Shown here piece after piece: positions 1 to 7,442 of a DNA stretch of 29,946 bases. The stretch spans positions 1-29,946 of the forward strand of contig JAZNRE010000013.1 in NCBI GenBank assembly GCA_045590535.1. The letters run 5' to 3'. Under the pieces are notes generated by a model. It had not been told where the DNA came from. It was given only the letters and a program-made list of their open reading frames with translations, and made no database searches. The translations under genes and the position numbers were made by a program. Origin of the DNA: UMGS755 sp045590535. GTDB taxonomy: Bacteria; Bacillota; Clostridia; UBA1381; UBA9506. How positions within the stretch are numbered: the stretch's first letter is position 1; each line of letters begins with the position of its first letter.

Positions 1-1
1 C

Positions 2-394
2 ATCGCCGTGTTCCACGGCTTCCAGTCCGAGCCCCGTCCCTTCTACGCCGCCGCCGACTGCGTGGTGCTGGCCAGCTACCACGAGGGCATGAGCAACGTG
101 CTTCTGGAGGCCGCCGCCACGGGTCGTCCCGTCATCACCAGTGACATCTACGGCTGCCGGGAGGCGGTGGACGAGGGCGTCAGCGGCCTGCTGTGCCGTG
201 TGAAGGACGCCGACAGCCTCTATGAGCAGATGAAGAAAATGGCCCTGCTGAGCCGCCAGGAGCGGGAGCAGATGGGCATTGCCGGCCGGAAGCGGATGGA
301 GCAGCAGTTCGACAAACGAAAGGTCGTAGCGAATACGCTACAGCCTTTTTCATTTGTTTATAATACATTTAATTGTGCTTACACACCGCTGTAG
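2..394 (+). CDS. Glycosyltransferase family 4, C-terminal fragment (5' truncated, abnormal 3' end)
   Basis: The visible part is the C-terminal Rossmann half of a GT-B (GT4) glycosyltransferase, which transfers a sugar from a nucleotide-sugar donor in polysaccharide or glycolipid synthesis. The motif S-Y-H-E-G-M-S-N-V-L-L-E-A is the family's EX7E-type donor-binding segment, followed by G-R-P-V-I-T-S-D. The frame enters open from the window edge. Homology-like sequence runs to about residue FDKRKVV (near base 327); the last roughly 17 residues (QPFSFVYNTF...) look non-native and lie in AT-rich DNA that overlaps a terminator hairpin and the 3' end of the opposite-strand SDR gene. Base composition is strongly GC-rich up to about 315 and then drops sharply. 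The true 3' end is therefore probably lost. Family assignment is confident; the donor and acceptor are unknown. Confidence 0.75.
   Translation: MAVFHGFQSEPRPFYAAADCVVLASYHEGMSNVLLEAAATGRPVITSDIYGCREAVDEGVSGLLCRVKDADSLYEQMKKMALLSRQEREQMGIAGRKRMEQQFDKRKVVANTLQPFSFVYNTFNCAYTPL
319..350. terminator. Bidirectional intrinsic terminator
   Basis: Arms AAAGGTCGTAGCG and CGCTACAGCCTTT (one mismatch, one wobble) close an AATA loop, with a T-run on the plus side and an A-run on the other. It lies about 30 bp downstream of the SDR stop, so it most likely ends the minus-strand sugar operon. It sits inside the apparent reading frame of the glycosyltransferase fragment, which supports a broken or chimeric 3' end there. 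Confidence 0.6.
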
Positions 395-1230
395 GCTGAA
401 AAGCCCCCATCAACGGGAATCACCGTTCCGTTAACAAAAGAGGATGCCTCGGGGCACAAAAGCCACAAAAGCGTGCCCACCAGTTCCTCCACCTCACCAA
501 ATCGGCTCATGGGTGTTTGTGATAAAATCTTTTCTGTGCGCGCCGTGGGTGTGCCTTTTTCATCAAAAAGCAGGGCACGGTTTTGCTTGGTCACAAAAAA
601 CCCGGGGGCAATGGCATTCACCCGAATGCCCACCTTTGAAAAATGCACGGCCAGCCACTGTGTAAAGTTGGAAACCGCCGCTTTAGCACCGCTGTAGGCA
701 GGGATTTTTGTCAAAGGCGAAAAAGCATTCATTGAAGAGATGTTCACAATGCTTGCGTCTTTACTTTCCACCATGTCTGCGGCAAAAACCTGTGTGGGTA
801 AAAGAGTGCCCAAAAAGTTTAAATTAAAAACATGGGAAACCCCTTCCGGCTCCAAATCAAAAAAAGATACCAGCTCTTCTTTTGTGTCATCCCCTATGTT
901 GTAATATTCAAGGGTGGTTGTGCCCTTGGGGTGATTGCCACCGGCACCGTTAATTAAAATATCACAACGGCCATACATTTTGTTCACCGTTTCTTTGGCG
1001 GCCCGCAAACCCTCTATCTCTAAAACATTGGCCGCAACACCAATGGCCGTGCCACCAGCTGCCACAATTTCCGCCGTCACCCTGTCGGCATTTTCCTGAC
1101 GCCAGTCTAAAACCGCCACTTTGGCACCGCAGGCCGCAACGGCTTTGGCAAAGGTGCTGCAAATCACGCCACCACCACCGGTGATAACCACAACCTTATC
1201 CTGCAAATCAATTTGAAATGGTAGTTTCAT
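379..1230 (-). CDS. uxuB: SDR-family D-mannonate oxidoreductase (fructuronate reductase-like)
   Basis: A 283-residue classical short-chain dehydrogenase/reductase. It has the NAD(P)-binding TGGGGVI motif at residues 17-23, NGAGG at 94-98, the catalytic Ser around 165-166, Tyr179 and Lys183 (YSGAK), and a C-terminal PVDGGF. SDR proteins of this kind next to UxuA interconvert D-fructuronate and D-mannonate in hexuronate catabolism (the YjmF type, as opposed to the long-chain UxuB of E. coli). The gene is last in the minus-strand operon, 30 bp after uxuA, with an AAAGGA ribosome binding site just upstream of the ATG. The assignment rests on the uxuA neighbour and overall resemblance; another polyol or sugar-acid substrate is possible. 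The symbol is used in the functional sense. Confidence 0.82.
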   Translation of the reverse strand: MKLPFQIDLQDKVVVITGGGGVICSTFAKAVAACGAKVAVLDWRQENADRVTAEIVAAGGTAIGVAANVLEIEGLRAAKETVNKMYGRCDILINGAGGNHPKGTTTLEYYNIGDDTKEELVSFFDLEPEGVSHVFNLNFLGTLLPTQVFAADMVESKDASIVNISSMNAFSPLTKIPAYSGAKAAVSNFTQWLAVHFSKVGIRVNAIAPGFFVTKQNRALLFDEKGTPTARTEKILSQTPMSRFGEVEELVGTLLWLLCPEASSFVNGTVIPVDGGFSAYSGV

Positions 1231-1260
1231 TTTTTTCCTTTCTAAAAAGGAGAAAGGGTT

Positions 1261-2325
1261 TTAAAGCTTGACCGACTCTTTTCTCTTGACCCCTGCTTTT
1301 TCCATGCCTTCCCACAGGCCGTTAATGTAAACGGCACCTAAGGCGCGGTCATAAAGGCCATAGCCCGGACGACCCGTTTCGCCCCAAATCATGCGCCCGT
1401 GGTCAGGGCGGATATAGCCGTCAAAGCCGCTTTCATAATAGGCTTTCACAATGCCGGCAATATCTAACGAGCCGCAATCGGTTTTGTGAGCACTTTCTTC
1501 AAAGCACCTATCTCCCGTGATTTTGATATTGCGGATGTGGGCAAAGTGAATCCGGTCTGCAAAGGTTTTGACAAAATCGACAATGTCATTTTTAGGGTCA
1601 ACGCCCAAAGAACCACTGCACAGAGTCAAGCCGTTATAGGGGCTGTCGTAAAGTTTTAAGAAACGCTTAAGATTTTCTTTGTTTGTGATAATGCGAGGCA
1701 GGCCAAAAATGCCCCATGGCGGATCGTCCGGATGAATGGCCATTTTAACCTTAACCTCTTCGGCCACTTTAATCACCCGGTCTAAAAAATATTTTAAATT
1801 GTTCCATAAATCCTCTTCGGTTATGGACTGATATTTGGTCAAAAGGGACTGCATACCTGCCTTGGTGTAGCTTGCGTCCCAGCCGGGCAGGGATAAATCA
1901 CCCGTTAGGGGATTCATGTTTTTAACGGTATCTTCAATATAAATCAGGGCGTTAGAGCCGTCTGCCAGTTCATGTGCCAATTCGGAACGGGTCCAGTCAA
2001 AAACCGGCATGAAGTTATAGCAAACACAGTCAATCCCCGCTTCTGAAAGGTTGCGCAGTGTCTGGCAATAGTTGGCGATATACCGGTCGCGGGCGCCGTC
2101 GCCGGTTTTAATGTCCTCATGCACCGGCACGCTCTCAATCACAGAAAGAGAAAGACCCGCTGCCTCAATTTTATTCTTCAGTGCCAAAATGGCCTCCAGC
2201 GGCCACACTTCGCCTACAGGGATGTCATAAATAGCCGATACAATGCCTGTCACCCCGGGAATTTGTCTGATTTTTTCCAATGTAACCGGGTCAGAATCAC
2301 CATACCAGCGAAAGGTCATTTCCAT
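1261..2325 (-). CDS. uxuA: Mannonate dehydratase
   Basis: A 354-residue UxuA-family TIM-barrel enzyme that dehydrates D-mannonate to 2-keto-3-deoxy-D-gluconate in the cytoplasm. Recognisable blocks are the N-terminal MEMTFRWYG, the internal HPDDPPWG metal/substrate loop, the LCSGSLG segment, FAHIRN and the C-terminal RPDHGR. Length matches the Bacillota form of the family (about 350-360 residues). The ATG at 2323-2325 has AAAGGAG 8 bp upstream; a second Met two codons later is a less likely start. It lies between an SDR reductase and three Gfo/Idh/MocA oxidoreductases in one minus-strand operon. No uxaC, kdgK or kdgA is visible here, so the rest of the route must be encoded elsewhere. Confidence 0.95.
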   Translation of the reverse strand: MEMTFRWYGDSDPVTLEKIRQIPGVTGIVSAIYDIPVGEVWPLEAILALKNKIEAAGLSLSVIESVPVHEDIKTGDGARDRYIANYCQTLRNLSEAGIDCVCYNFMPVFDWTRSELAHELADGSNALIYIEDTVKNMNPLTGDLSLPGWDASYTKAGMQSLLTKYQSITEEDLWNNLKYFLDRVIKVAEEVKVKMAIHPDDPPWGIFGLPRIITNKENLKRFLKLYDSPYNGLTLCSGSLGVDPKNDIVDFVKTFADRIHFAHIRNIKITGDRCFEESAHKTDCGSLDIAGIVKAYYESGFDGYIRPDHGRMIWGETGRPGYGLYDRALGAVYINGLWEGMEKAGVKRKESVKL

Positions 2326-2363
2326 TTGTCATTCTCCTTTAGCTCAATCTGCTTAACCACACA

Positions 2364-3383
2364 TCACTTGCTAACATCTGTCCACACATTCCCCGCCTTG
2401 CCGCTTTCATACATAGAAAGAAGGGTCATGGCGGAGGGCAGTGCATCCGCTAAGGACAGATATGTACCCTTGCCCTCTGCTAAAAATTGATAATAGTCCT
2501 GAATCAGCTGGGGATGACCGCTGCCCCAAACCACTTTACCCGGTGTTTTGCGTGCATCCTTTTGCAAACACTCTGCCTGCCCTTGCGGGTCAATGCGGTA
2601 AAGCGCCTGGTCGGCATAGCGAAACCGAGCATGTTCAAAGTCTAATTCAATCATAGCCGGCGAAGATGATGTGTATGTATTGGTGCCAAAGAAAACACCC
2701 CGCACGCCGCTTTCAAACTCAATGAGGGCATTGGCCGTATCTTCGGTTTCAATAATGTCGTCCCACCAGTTGGTTGCAATGTGCGCCCGCACCCGCTTTG
2801 CCGGTCCGGCAAAATAGTGCATTAAATCAAGGGTGTGAATGGCCTGATTGCACAAAAGACTTCCGCCCTCTGTGGCCCAGCGCCCTCTCCAGCCGTCTTT
2901 TTTATAATAGGCTTCGCCACGATTCCAGACTAAAACGCCCGTAACCCCTGTCAACTTACCGATGGAAGCATCGGTTTTAATAATTTCAGCCAGCTTTTTA
3001 ATGCCGGCATTTGAGCGGGTCTGCAAAGAAACGCAAACATGCTTGCCTGTTTCCTTTTCCGCATCCATCAGGGCTTTTAAGTCATCCCGGGAAAGTGCTA
3101 CCGGCTTTTCCTGCAAAACATGTTTGCCGGCACGAAGGGCACGAACGGTCATCTCCACATGAAGATGATGGGGCGTGCAAATGTGCACCACATCAATATC
3201 CGGGTCGTCTAAAACCTCTTCAAAGCTATAAAGGGCACGGCAGCCATATTCCTTTGCTGCCTTGTCGGCACGCTCCGGCACAATGTCACACACGGCCTCT
3301 AAAACGCCATATTCCGTTGCCTTGATGCCCATTGCGTGCATGGTGCTGATAGCGCCGCAGCCCACAATACAACCTCGTAACAT
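2364..3383 (-). CDS. Gfo/Idh/MocA family oxidoreductase (first of three)
   Basis: A 339-residue NAD(P)-dependent sugar oxidoreductase. The N-terminal Rossmann fold begins MLRGCIVGCGAISTMHA (G-x-G-x5-H). The family's catalytic-lysine motif is E-K-P-V in LQEKPVALS, and the C-terminal substrate domain has GGSLLCNQAIHTLDLM with the conserved Asn/His-Asp residues. Members oxidise or reduce sugars, inositols or sugar acids; the specific substrate cannot be read from sequence. The ATG at 3381-3383 is preceded by AAAGGAG with 8-bp spacing. It is 38 bp upstream of uxuA in the same operon, which suggests it prepares an oxidised hexose or hexuronate intermediate. Family is certain, substrate unknown. 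Confidence 0.9.
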   Translation of the reverse strand: MLRGCIVGCGAISTMHAMGIKATEYGVLEAVCDIVPERADKAAKEYGCRALYSFEEVLDDPDIDVVHICTPHHLHVEMTVRALRAGKHVLQEKPVALSRDDLKALMDAEKETGKHVCVSLQTRSNAGIKKLAEIIKTDASIGKLTGVTGVLVWNRGEAYYKKDGWRGRWATEGGSLLCNQAIHTLDLMHYFAGPAKRVRAHIATNWWDDIIETEDTANALIEFESGVRGVFFGTNTYTSSSPAMIELDFEHARFRYADQALYRIDPQGQAECLQKDARKTPGKVVWGSGHPQLIQDYYQFLAEGKGTYLSLADALPSAMTLLSMYESGKAGNVWTDVSK

Positions 3384-3432
3384 TTAAAATGCTCCTTTGT
3401 AAAATACTGCTTATAAAAACCACTTTTTGTAT

Positions 3433-3462
3433 TTTACCGGCTCTCTTAGTATGTCCGGTAAA
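3433..3462. repeat. Inverted repeat in operon spacer
   Basis: Perfect 8-bp arms TTTACCGG and CCGGTAAA are separated by 14 bp in the 96-bp gap between two oxidoreductase genes, the longest gap in the operon. No T-run follows on either strand, so it does not look like a complete terminator. It could be an mRNA-stabilising or processing hairpin, or an internal operator. Confidence 0.4.
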
Positions 3463-3479
3463 CACAAAAACATGCACGC

Positions 3480-4367
3480 TTAGTAGGGTAATGTAATTTC
3501 AATTTCTTTACCCTCTGTGTAAGACTTTAAGGTGGCTTCTAAAACAAAAACAGGCGCCGCAATGTCTTGGGGTGTCATGTTGTTTTTGCCGCTTTGCAGC
3601 ACTTCATGGAAAGCTTTCAGCTCATGGAGATAGCAGTCATCATCAATAACAATTCTTTCCTGCTCCAGCGCCGACCAACCCTCTTTATAAAGGGTAATGG
3701 TATAGTCTGTGCCGAAGAACGCTGTAACAGCGTAGTCCGCATAGCGATAAATGGCGTGAACGCCGCCCTTTGCCTCTACCGCATAAACGCTTTTAATGTC
3801 GTTGCCAAAAATGGAGGTAATCATTTGAATTAAATGCTGTGCATAAAACCAGAACTTACCGTAAGGGCTCTCCATAATAATGGGCGCTGTCACATGGCCG
3901 CCATTTAAGGTGTCACCCCAGCTCTTTGCTAAATCTGCCAAAGCTTTCACCTGGGGAATAAAGGGCACATTGGAGCCGCCGGTTAAAATGCAGTTGTGTT
4001 TTTTTGCCAGCTCAATCATTTCGCAAACGGTTTCGCCGCTGCAGGTGATGGGCTTATCAACCCAAACAGGAATGCCTCTTTTAATATATTCTTTGGCATA
4101 TTCCAAATGATATTTGCCGTGACGGGCTGTAATCATAACCGCATCGGCTGTATCTAAAAAGTCATTATAATGCTCTGCAAAAACGGTGCAGTTGCTCATG
4201 TTTTTAATTTCTTCTGCACCAACTTTGCCGTCTTCGGTTGCATAATCGCCCCAAACACCAATGAGCTCAACATCGTCAAAAACTTTGGTGCCGTCTTTGC
4301 CGTCAAGATAGCGGGCAAAATGCCAGGCGTGGCTGTTGTCGATTCCTATAATGGCTAATTTTTTCAT
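3480..4367 (-). CDS. Gfo/Idh/MocA family oxidoreductase, short form (second of three)
   Basis: A 295-residue Rossmann oxidoreductase with N-terminal MKKLAIIGIDNSHAWHF, in which the usual GxGxxG is altered to GIDNSH. The lysine motif is D-K-P (VWVDKPITCS) instead of the commoner E-K-P. The protein is shorter than typical family members (about 330-390 residues), with a reduced C-terminal domain, so it may be a specialised dehydrogenase or a partner subunit of its neighbours. It starts at ATG 4365-4367 behind GGAGG. The next gene upstream ends only 12 bp away, so translation is probably coupled. Catalytic function is likely because the Lys is kept; substrate unknown. Confidence 0.82.
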   Translation of the reverse strand: MKKLAIIGIDNSHAWHFARYLDGKDGTKVFDDVELIGVWGDYATEDGKVGAEEIKNMSNCTVFAEHYNDFLDTADAVMITARHGKYHLEYAKEYIKRGIPVWVDKPITCSGETVCEMIELAKKHNCILTGGSNVPFIPQVKALADLAKSWGDTLNGGHVTAPIIMESPYGKFWFYAQHLIQMITSIFGNDIKSVYAVEAKGGVHAIYRYADYAVTAFFGTDYTITLYKEGWSALEQERIVIDDDCYLHELKAFHEVLQSGKNNMTPQDIAAPVFVLEATLKSYTEGKEIEITLPY

Positions 4368-4379
4368 TTTCTATTCCTC

Positions 4380-5444
4380 CTAAAATTTTAATTCCATGGG
4401 ATTTTGTGCATGAACCAGTTCCATAACTTTAATTTGCTGAACAATTTTTTCCGGCTTGATGATGAGCTCAGCACCTTTTGTCAGGTGGTCATAAATGTTT
4501 TGGTAATACACCATGGGGCCATAACCAAAGGCATCGCCCTCTAAAGTTTCATGCTCTTCATGCCAGGTAAGCTCCTCGCTGCAATAGGCCGGCGAAATGC
4601 CGTCTTTTCCGCAAAGGGATTCTAAAGTCAGGGGCGGCATGGGCTTATCTTCGTGATATTTCCAATCAATGTCATATACCGTTGCCTTTAAAGAGCCTTT
4701 CTCGGCATAAATTTTATAAAGATAATCGCTGTAACCATTGGCTGAATTGATTTCAACATCAATCAGCGGCCGGTCGGGATAGGTCAAAATAATTTTGGCA
4801 TAGTCCTCGGCATCGCCGGAAGAGTTAATTCTCTTGAGCACAGAGAAAACCTGGGGCATATCATCGGTATCAAGCAAATCAAGGGCCTGATCCATGGGGT
4901 GCGGACCTGTATTTAACAGACAGCCGGCATAAAACCGCTGGCTGCATTGCCAGTCCCAACGGCGTGCAAAGCCACTGAAGTTAATGTTAATCTGATGAAT
5001 TTTGCCCAGCTTACCACTTTCAATAATTTCTTTAATGCGCTGATAATAGGGCGCCATGCGGGACTGCTGAAAAACACACAGCATCACGCCGTTTTCCTTG
5101 GCTGCCGCAATCATTTTCTCACATTCCATGGCGTATTTGGAAAAAGGCTTTTCCACAATCACATTCATTTTGTGACTGAGTAAATCCATGGTAACGGGAA
5201 AATGTTCATAAGAATAGGTAGAATTCACAACCAGGTCAATGTCATCCCGCTTGTAAAAATCACGATAGTCCTCATAAACATCACAGTGAAAGGTCTCTTT
5301 TGCACGCTCACGGCGTTTTTCGTTCCATTCCGCCACCGCCACAACATTATAAAGCTTTTGACCTTCTTCTGTCAAAAAATATGCGCCATGAATGTCACGA
5401 CCGCTTCGACCCTGACCAATAATGGCAATGTTCAGCTTTTTCAT
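4380..5444 (-). CDS. Gfo/Idh/MocA family oxidoreductase (third of three)
   Basis: A 354-residue NAD(P)-dependent oxidoreductase. The start chosen is the ATG at 5442-5444 (MKKLNIAIIGQGRSG), which has a good GGAGAGG site upstream. A longer in-frame reading from 5492 would overlap the preceding gene and has no such site. Visible motifs are the Rossmann IIGQGRSGRDIHG, the E-K-P in VIVEKPFSKYA, and LLNTGPHPMDQALDLL in the substrate domain (conserved His/Asp). It lies 12 bp from the second oxidoreductase and 31 bp after the isomerase gene. The three paralogues are clearly different from each other, which argues for successive or alternative steps and not recent duplication. Confidence 0.9.
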   Translation of the reverse strand: MKKLNIAIIGQGRSGRDIHGAYFLTEEGQKLYNVVAVAEWNEKRRERAKETFHCDVYEDYRDFYKRDDIDLVVNSTYSYEHFPVTMDLLSHKMNVIVEKPFSKYAMECEKMIAAAKENGVMLCVFQQSRMAPYYQRIKEIIESGKLGKIHQININFSGFARRWDWQCSQRFYAGCLLNTGPHPMDQALDLLDTDDMPQVFSVLKRINSSGDAEDYAKIILTYPDRPLIDVEINSANGYSDYLYKIYAEKGSLKATVYDIDWKYHEDKPMPPLTLESLCGKDGISPAYCSEELTWHEEHETLEGDAFGYGPMVYYQNIYDHLTKGAELIIKPEKIVQQIKVMELVHAQNPMELKF

Positions 5445-5475
5445 GGTCAATCCTCTCCTTTTTTCTGTTTCATAT

Positions 5476-6342
5476 TTATTCCCAACGGGCATCCATTTCT
5501 TTTAAAATTCTCTTTAGAGAATCAAGGGCAAGACCAAAAGTGTCCGGTCCGCCATCGGGCAAGCGGGAAAGCTTTCCACTTGCTTGCAGTTTATCAAGAC
5601 CTGCAAAGTTGCCAAGGTGCGGCTCTAAGCTGAGAAAATAGGGCGTTTCTCTTTCCGGCACGCCGGATAAAACCGCTTGAATGCATCCATCGCCTTCGCC
5701 GGCCGGCACAATCTCGCCGCCTCGTTTGGCGTCTTTAATGTGAAAATAGGTGATTTTATCTTTTAAAAGCGCAAAGGCTTCGGGGTAAGCCTCGTGACCG
5801 TAATAGGCAAAGTTGCCCGGGTCAAATACGCAACCCAAGGCTGCCGAATCAACGGTGTCTAAAATGTCACGGCAGTCTTTTGCTTCGTCGCCGTAAATGC
5901 CGCCCTCGTTTTCGTGGAGAAGCGTCTCCCCTTCTGCTTCTGCCATCTCGGCCATTTTCTTCATGCGGCGCATAACCTCGGGGCGCCAGGTGGCCCGGTC
6001 CTCTCCTTCGGGAATGTAGAAGCTAAACACCCGCACAAAAGAAGCATCTAAAATTTTAGAAAGCTCTAAAACATGACGAAGCTTAACTAGGTGCGGCTCA
6101 AAAGGGTCGACAATGGATATTTTGCCGATGGGTGAACCAATGGATGAAGCCTTAATGCCGGCAGCGTCCATTTTTTTCTTAAGCTCTTTTGCCTCGTCTA
6201 TGGTTAAATCAGCAATGTTTTTTCCGTCTATGCCCCGGGGCTCAAACCAGCGGATGCCCAGTCGGTTTAAATGGGCAAACTGCACATCAACATCGCTGCT
6301 GATTTCATCAGCAAAGCCTGTAATCATAAAGTTTTTTGCCAT
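5476..6342 (-). CDS. Sugar phosphate isomerase/epimerase (AP endonuclease 2-like TIM barrel)
   Basis: A 288-residue xylose isomerase-like TIM-barrel protein. The metal-binding set is visible as E (LLHENEGG), D (VFDPGNFAYYG), H (YFHIKDA) and E (SLEPHLGNF). Members isomerise, epimerise or cleave sugars and keto-sugars. The chosen ATG at 6340-6342 has AGGAGG 7 bp upstream; the in-frame extension to 6393 would begin inside the promoter region. It is the first gene of the minus-strand operon and lies directly behind the divergent promoter. Pairing of such barrels with Gfo/Idh/MocA oxidoreductases is known from pathways that act on keto-sugars and glycosides; the exact reaction here is inferred only. 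Confidence 0.88.
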   Translation of the reverse strand: MAKNFMITGFADEISSDVDVQFAHLNRLGIRWFEPRGIDGKNIADLTIDEAKELKKKMDAAGIKASSIGSPIGKISIVDPFEPHLVKLRHVLELSKILDASFVRVFSFYIPEGEDRATWRPEVMRRMKKMAEMAEAEGETLLHENEGGIYGDEAKDCRDILDTVDSAALGCVFDPGNFAYYGHEAYPEAFALLKDKITYFHIKDAKRGGEIVPAGEGDGCIQAVLSGVPERETPYFLSLEPHLGNFAGLDKLQASGKLSRLPDGGPDTFGLALDSLKRILKEMDARWE

Positions 6343-6372
6343 CCCACAGCCTCCTGTTCTTATGGCTTTTCT

Positions 6373-6401
6373 ATTGTATAGAATATCACTCATATTTTCA
6401 A
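6373..6401 (-). promoter_or_regulatory. Sigma-A promoter of the sugar operon
   Basis: On the minus strand, -35 TTGAAA (6396-6401) and -10 TACAAT (6373-6378) are separated by 17 bp. It lies 31 bp before the isomerase ATG. Confidence 0.75.
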
Positions 6402-6438
6402 TTTTCTACAAGAATATTGCCAAAAACATTGAAAATAT
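6392..6438. promoter_or_regulatory. Probable operator: perfect inverted repeat over both divergent -35 boxes
   Basis: ATATTTTCAA (6392-6401) and TTGAAAATAT (6429-6438) are perfect 10-bp inverted copies, 27 bp apart. Each contains the -35 element of one of the two divergent promoters. This is a natural site for the adjacent AraC-type regulator or for local symmetry of the promoters. Confidence 0.55.
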
Positions 6439-6457
6439 TGTTCTTTTGTGCTATACT
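6429..6457 (+). promoter_or_regulatory. Sigma-A promoter of the AraC-family regulator
   Basis: -35 TTGAAA (6429-6434), 17-bp spacer, -10 TATACT (6452-6457). The start codon is 65 bp downstream. Confidence 0.75.
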
Positions 6458-6521
6458 GTGAAAAAGAGACCCTTTTTTGTCCGTTTTTAAGGGCAAAAAA
6501 ACAAGGAGAAAGGTGATGTGA

Positions 6522-7349
6522 ATGAGCGATTTTACCCAGGTCATAGAGCCAAAAAACAAAGACTATCAATATTATCATTTGCAGGATGATGCCCCCGAAA
6601 TGTCCCGCTATCAAATTCACACCCACGACTTTTATGAGTTGCTGATTTTTATAAAAGGTGACGCCAGCTTTGTGGTTGAGGGTGCGGTTTTTCCTTTGGC
6701 GCCCTATGATGCGCTCATCACACGGCCGGGGGAAATGCATCAGATTTTTCACCATTCCTCCGCCCCTTATGAACGAATTGTCCTGGCTGTAACCGACGCT
6801 TTTTTTATGAACAACGATTGCACCGACTTCCGTAACATTTTCACTGAGCGCGAGGCAGGCTGTGAAAACATTTTGCGGCTAGGCCCCAAAAATAACACCG
6901 CCATCCTGGACACCACCAAGCGAATTGAAGAATACGCCCGAAAAGAGCAAAAAAACGAGGTGGTCCTCCGCTGCGCTGTCATCGAGCTTTTATATGCCTT
7001 AAACCAGCTAAAGCCCGCCAAGGCGGTGAGCACGCCCCAAAGCGAAATCATTGGTCATGTCACCTCTTACATCAGCCACCATTTAGACAGCGATTTGACA
7101 TTAGATGCCCTGGCCGAGCAGTTCTTTGTTTCGAAATATTATCTGTGTCGCATTTTTAAAAAATATACCGGCATCACCCTGGGGCAATACATCACACAGA
7201 AACGGATTCTAGCCGCAAAATCCTTTTACCAAAGTGGTCATTCTTTAAGCGAAGCCGCCTCACTGGCCGGCTTTTTGGATTACTCTTCTTTTTACAAGGC
7301 TTGCACCAAAGAAACCGGACAGCCACCCCGCAAGGCTTTGAGGGTTTAA
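6522..7349 (+). CDS. AraC-family transcriptional regulator
   Basis: A 275-residue regulator. Residues about 15-100 form an AraC-type cupin ligand-binding domain (HTHDFYELLIFIKG, then PYDALITRPGEMHQIFH). Residues about 170-273 form the double helix-turn-helix DNA-binding domain, ending in the signature ...GFLDYSSFYKACTKETGQPP. The ATG at 6522 follows AAAGGTG. It is transcribed divergently from the sugar operon, 179 bp away, and the shared inverted repeat suggests that it controls that operon (and perhaps itself) in response to a sugar or sugar acid. Activator versus repressor cannot be told from sequence. Confidence 0.93.
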   Translation: MSDFTQVIEPKNKDYQYYHLQDDAPEMSRYQIHTHDFYELLIFIKGDASFVVEGAVFPLAPYDALITRPGEMHQIFHHSSAPYERIVLAVTDAFFMNNDCTDFRNIFTEREAGCENILRLGPKNNTAILDTTKRIEEYARKEQKNEVVLRCAVIELLYALNQLKPAKAVSTPQSEIIGHVTSYISHHLDSDLTLDALAEQFFVSKYYLCRIFKKYTGITLGQYITQKRILAAKSFYQSGHSLSEAASLAGFLDYSSFYKACTKETGQPPRKALRV

Positions 7350-7361
7350 ATGATTTTGCTG

Positions 7362-7390
7362 TTGCTTTTTTATTGATAAATCGGTATAAT
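7362..7390 (+). promoter_or_regulatory. Sigma-A promoter of dnaE
   Basis: -35 TTGCTT (7362-7367), 17-bp spacer, consensus -10 TATAAT (7385-7390), located just after the AraC stop codon and 52 bp before the chosen dnaE start. Confidence 0.7.
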
Positions 7391-7442
7391 GATAATAAAG
7401 AGCTGCCTTGTTAAAAAGGCACTCTTTGGAAGGAATATGGCT

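Noticed and set aside
5202..5633. 143-codon plus-strand frame spanning two operon genes
   Set aside because: It runs antisense through two well-supported genes and their junction; composition is that of a reverse-complement shadow.
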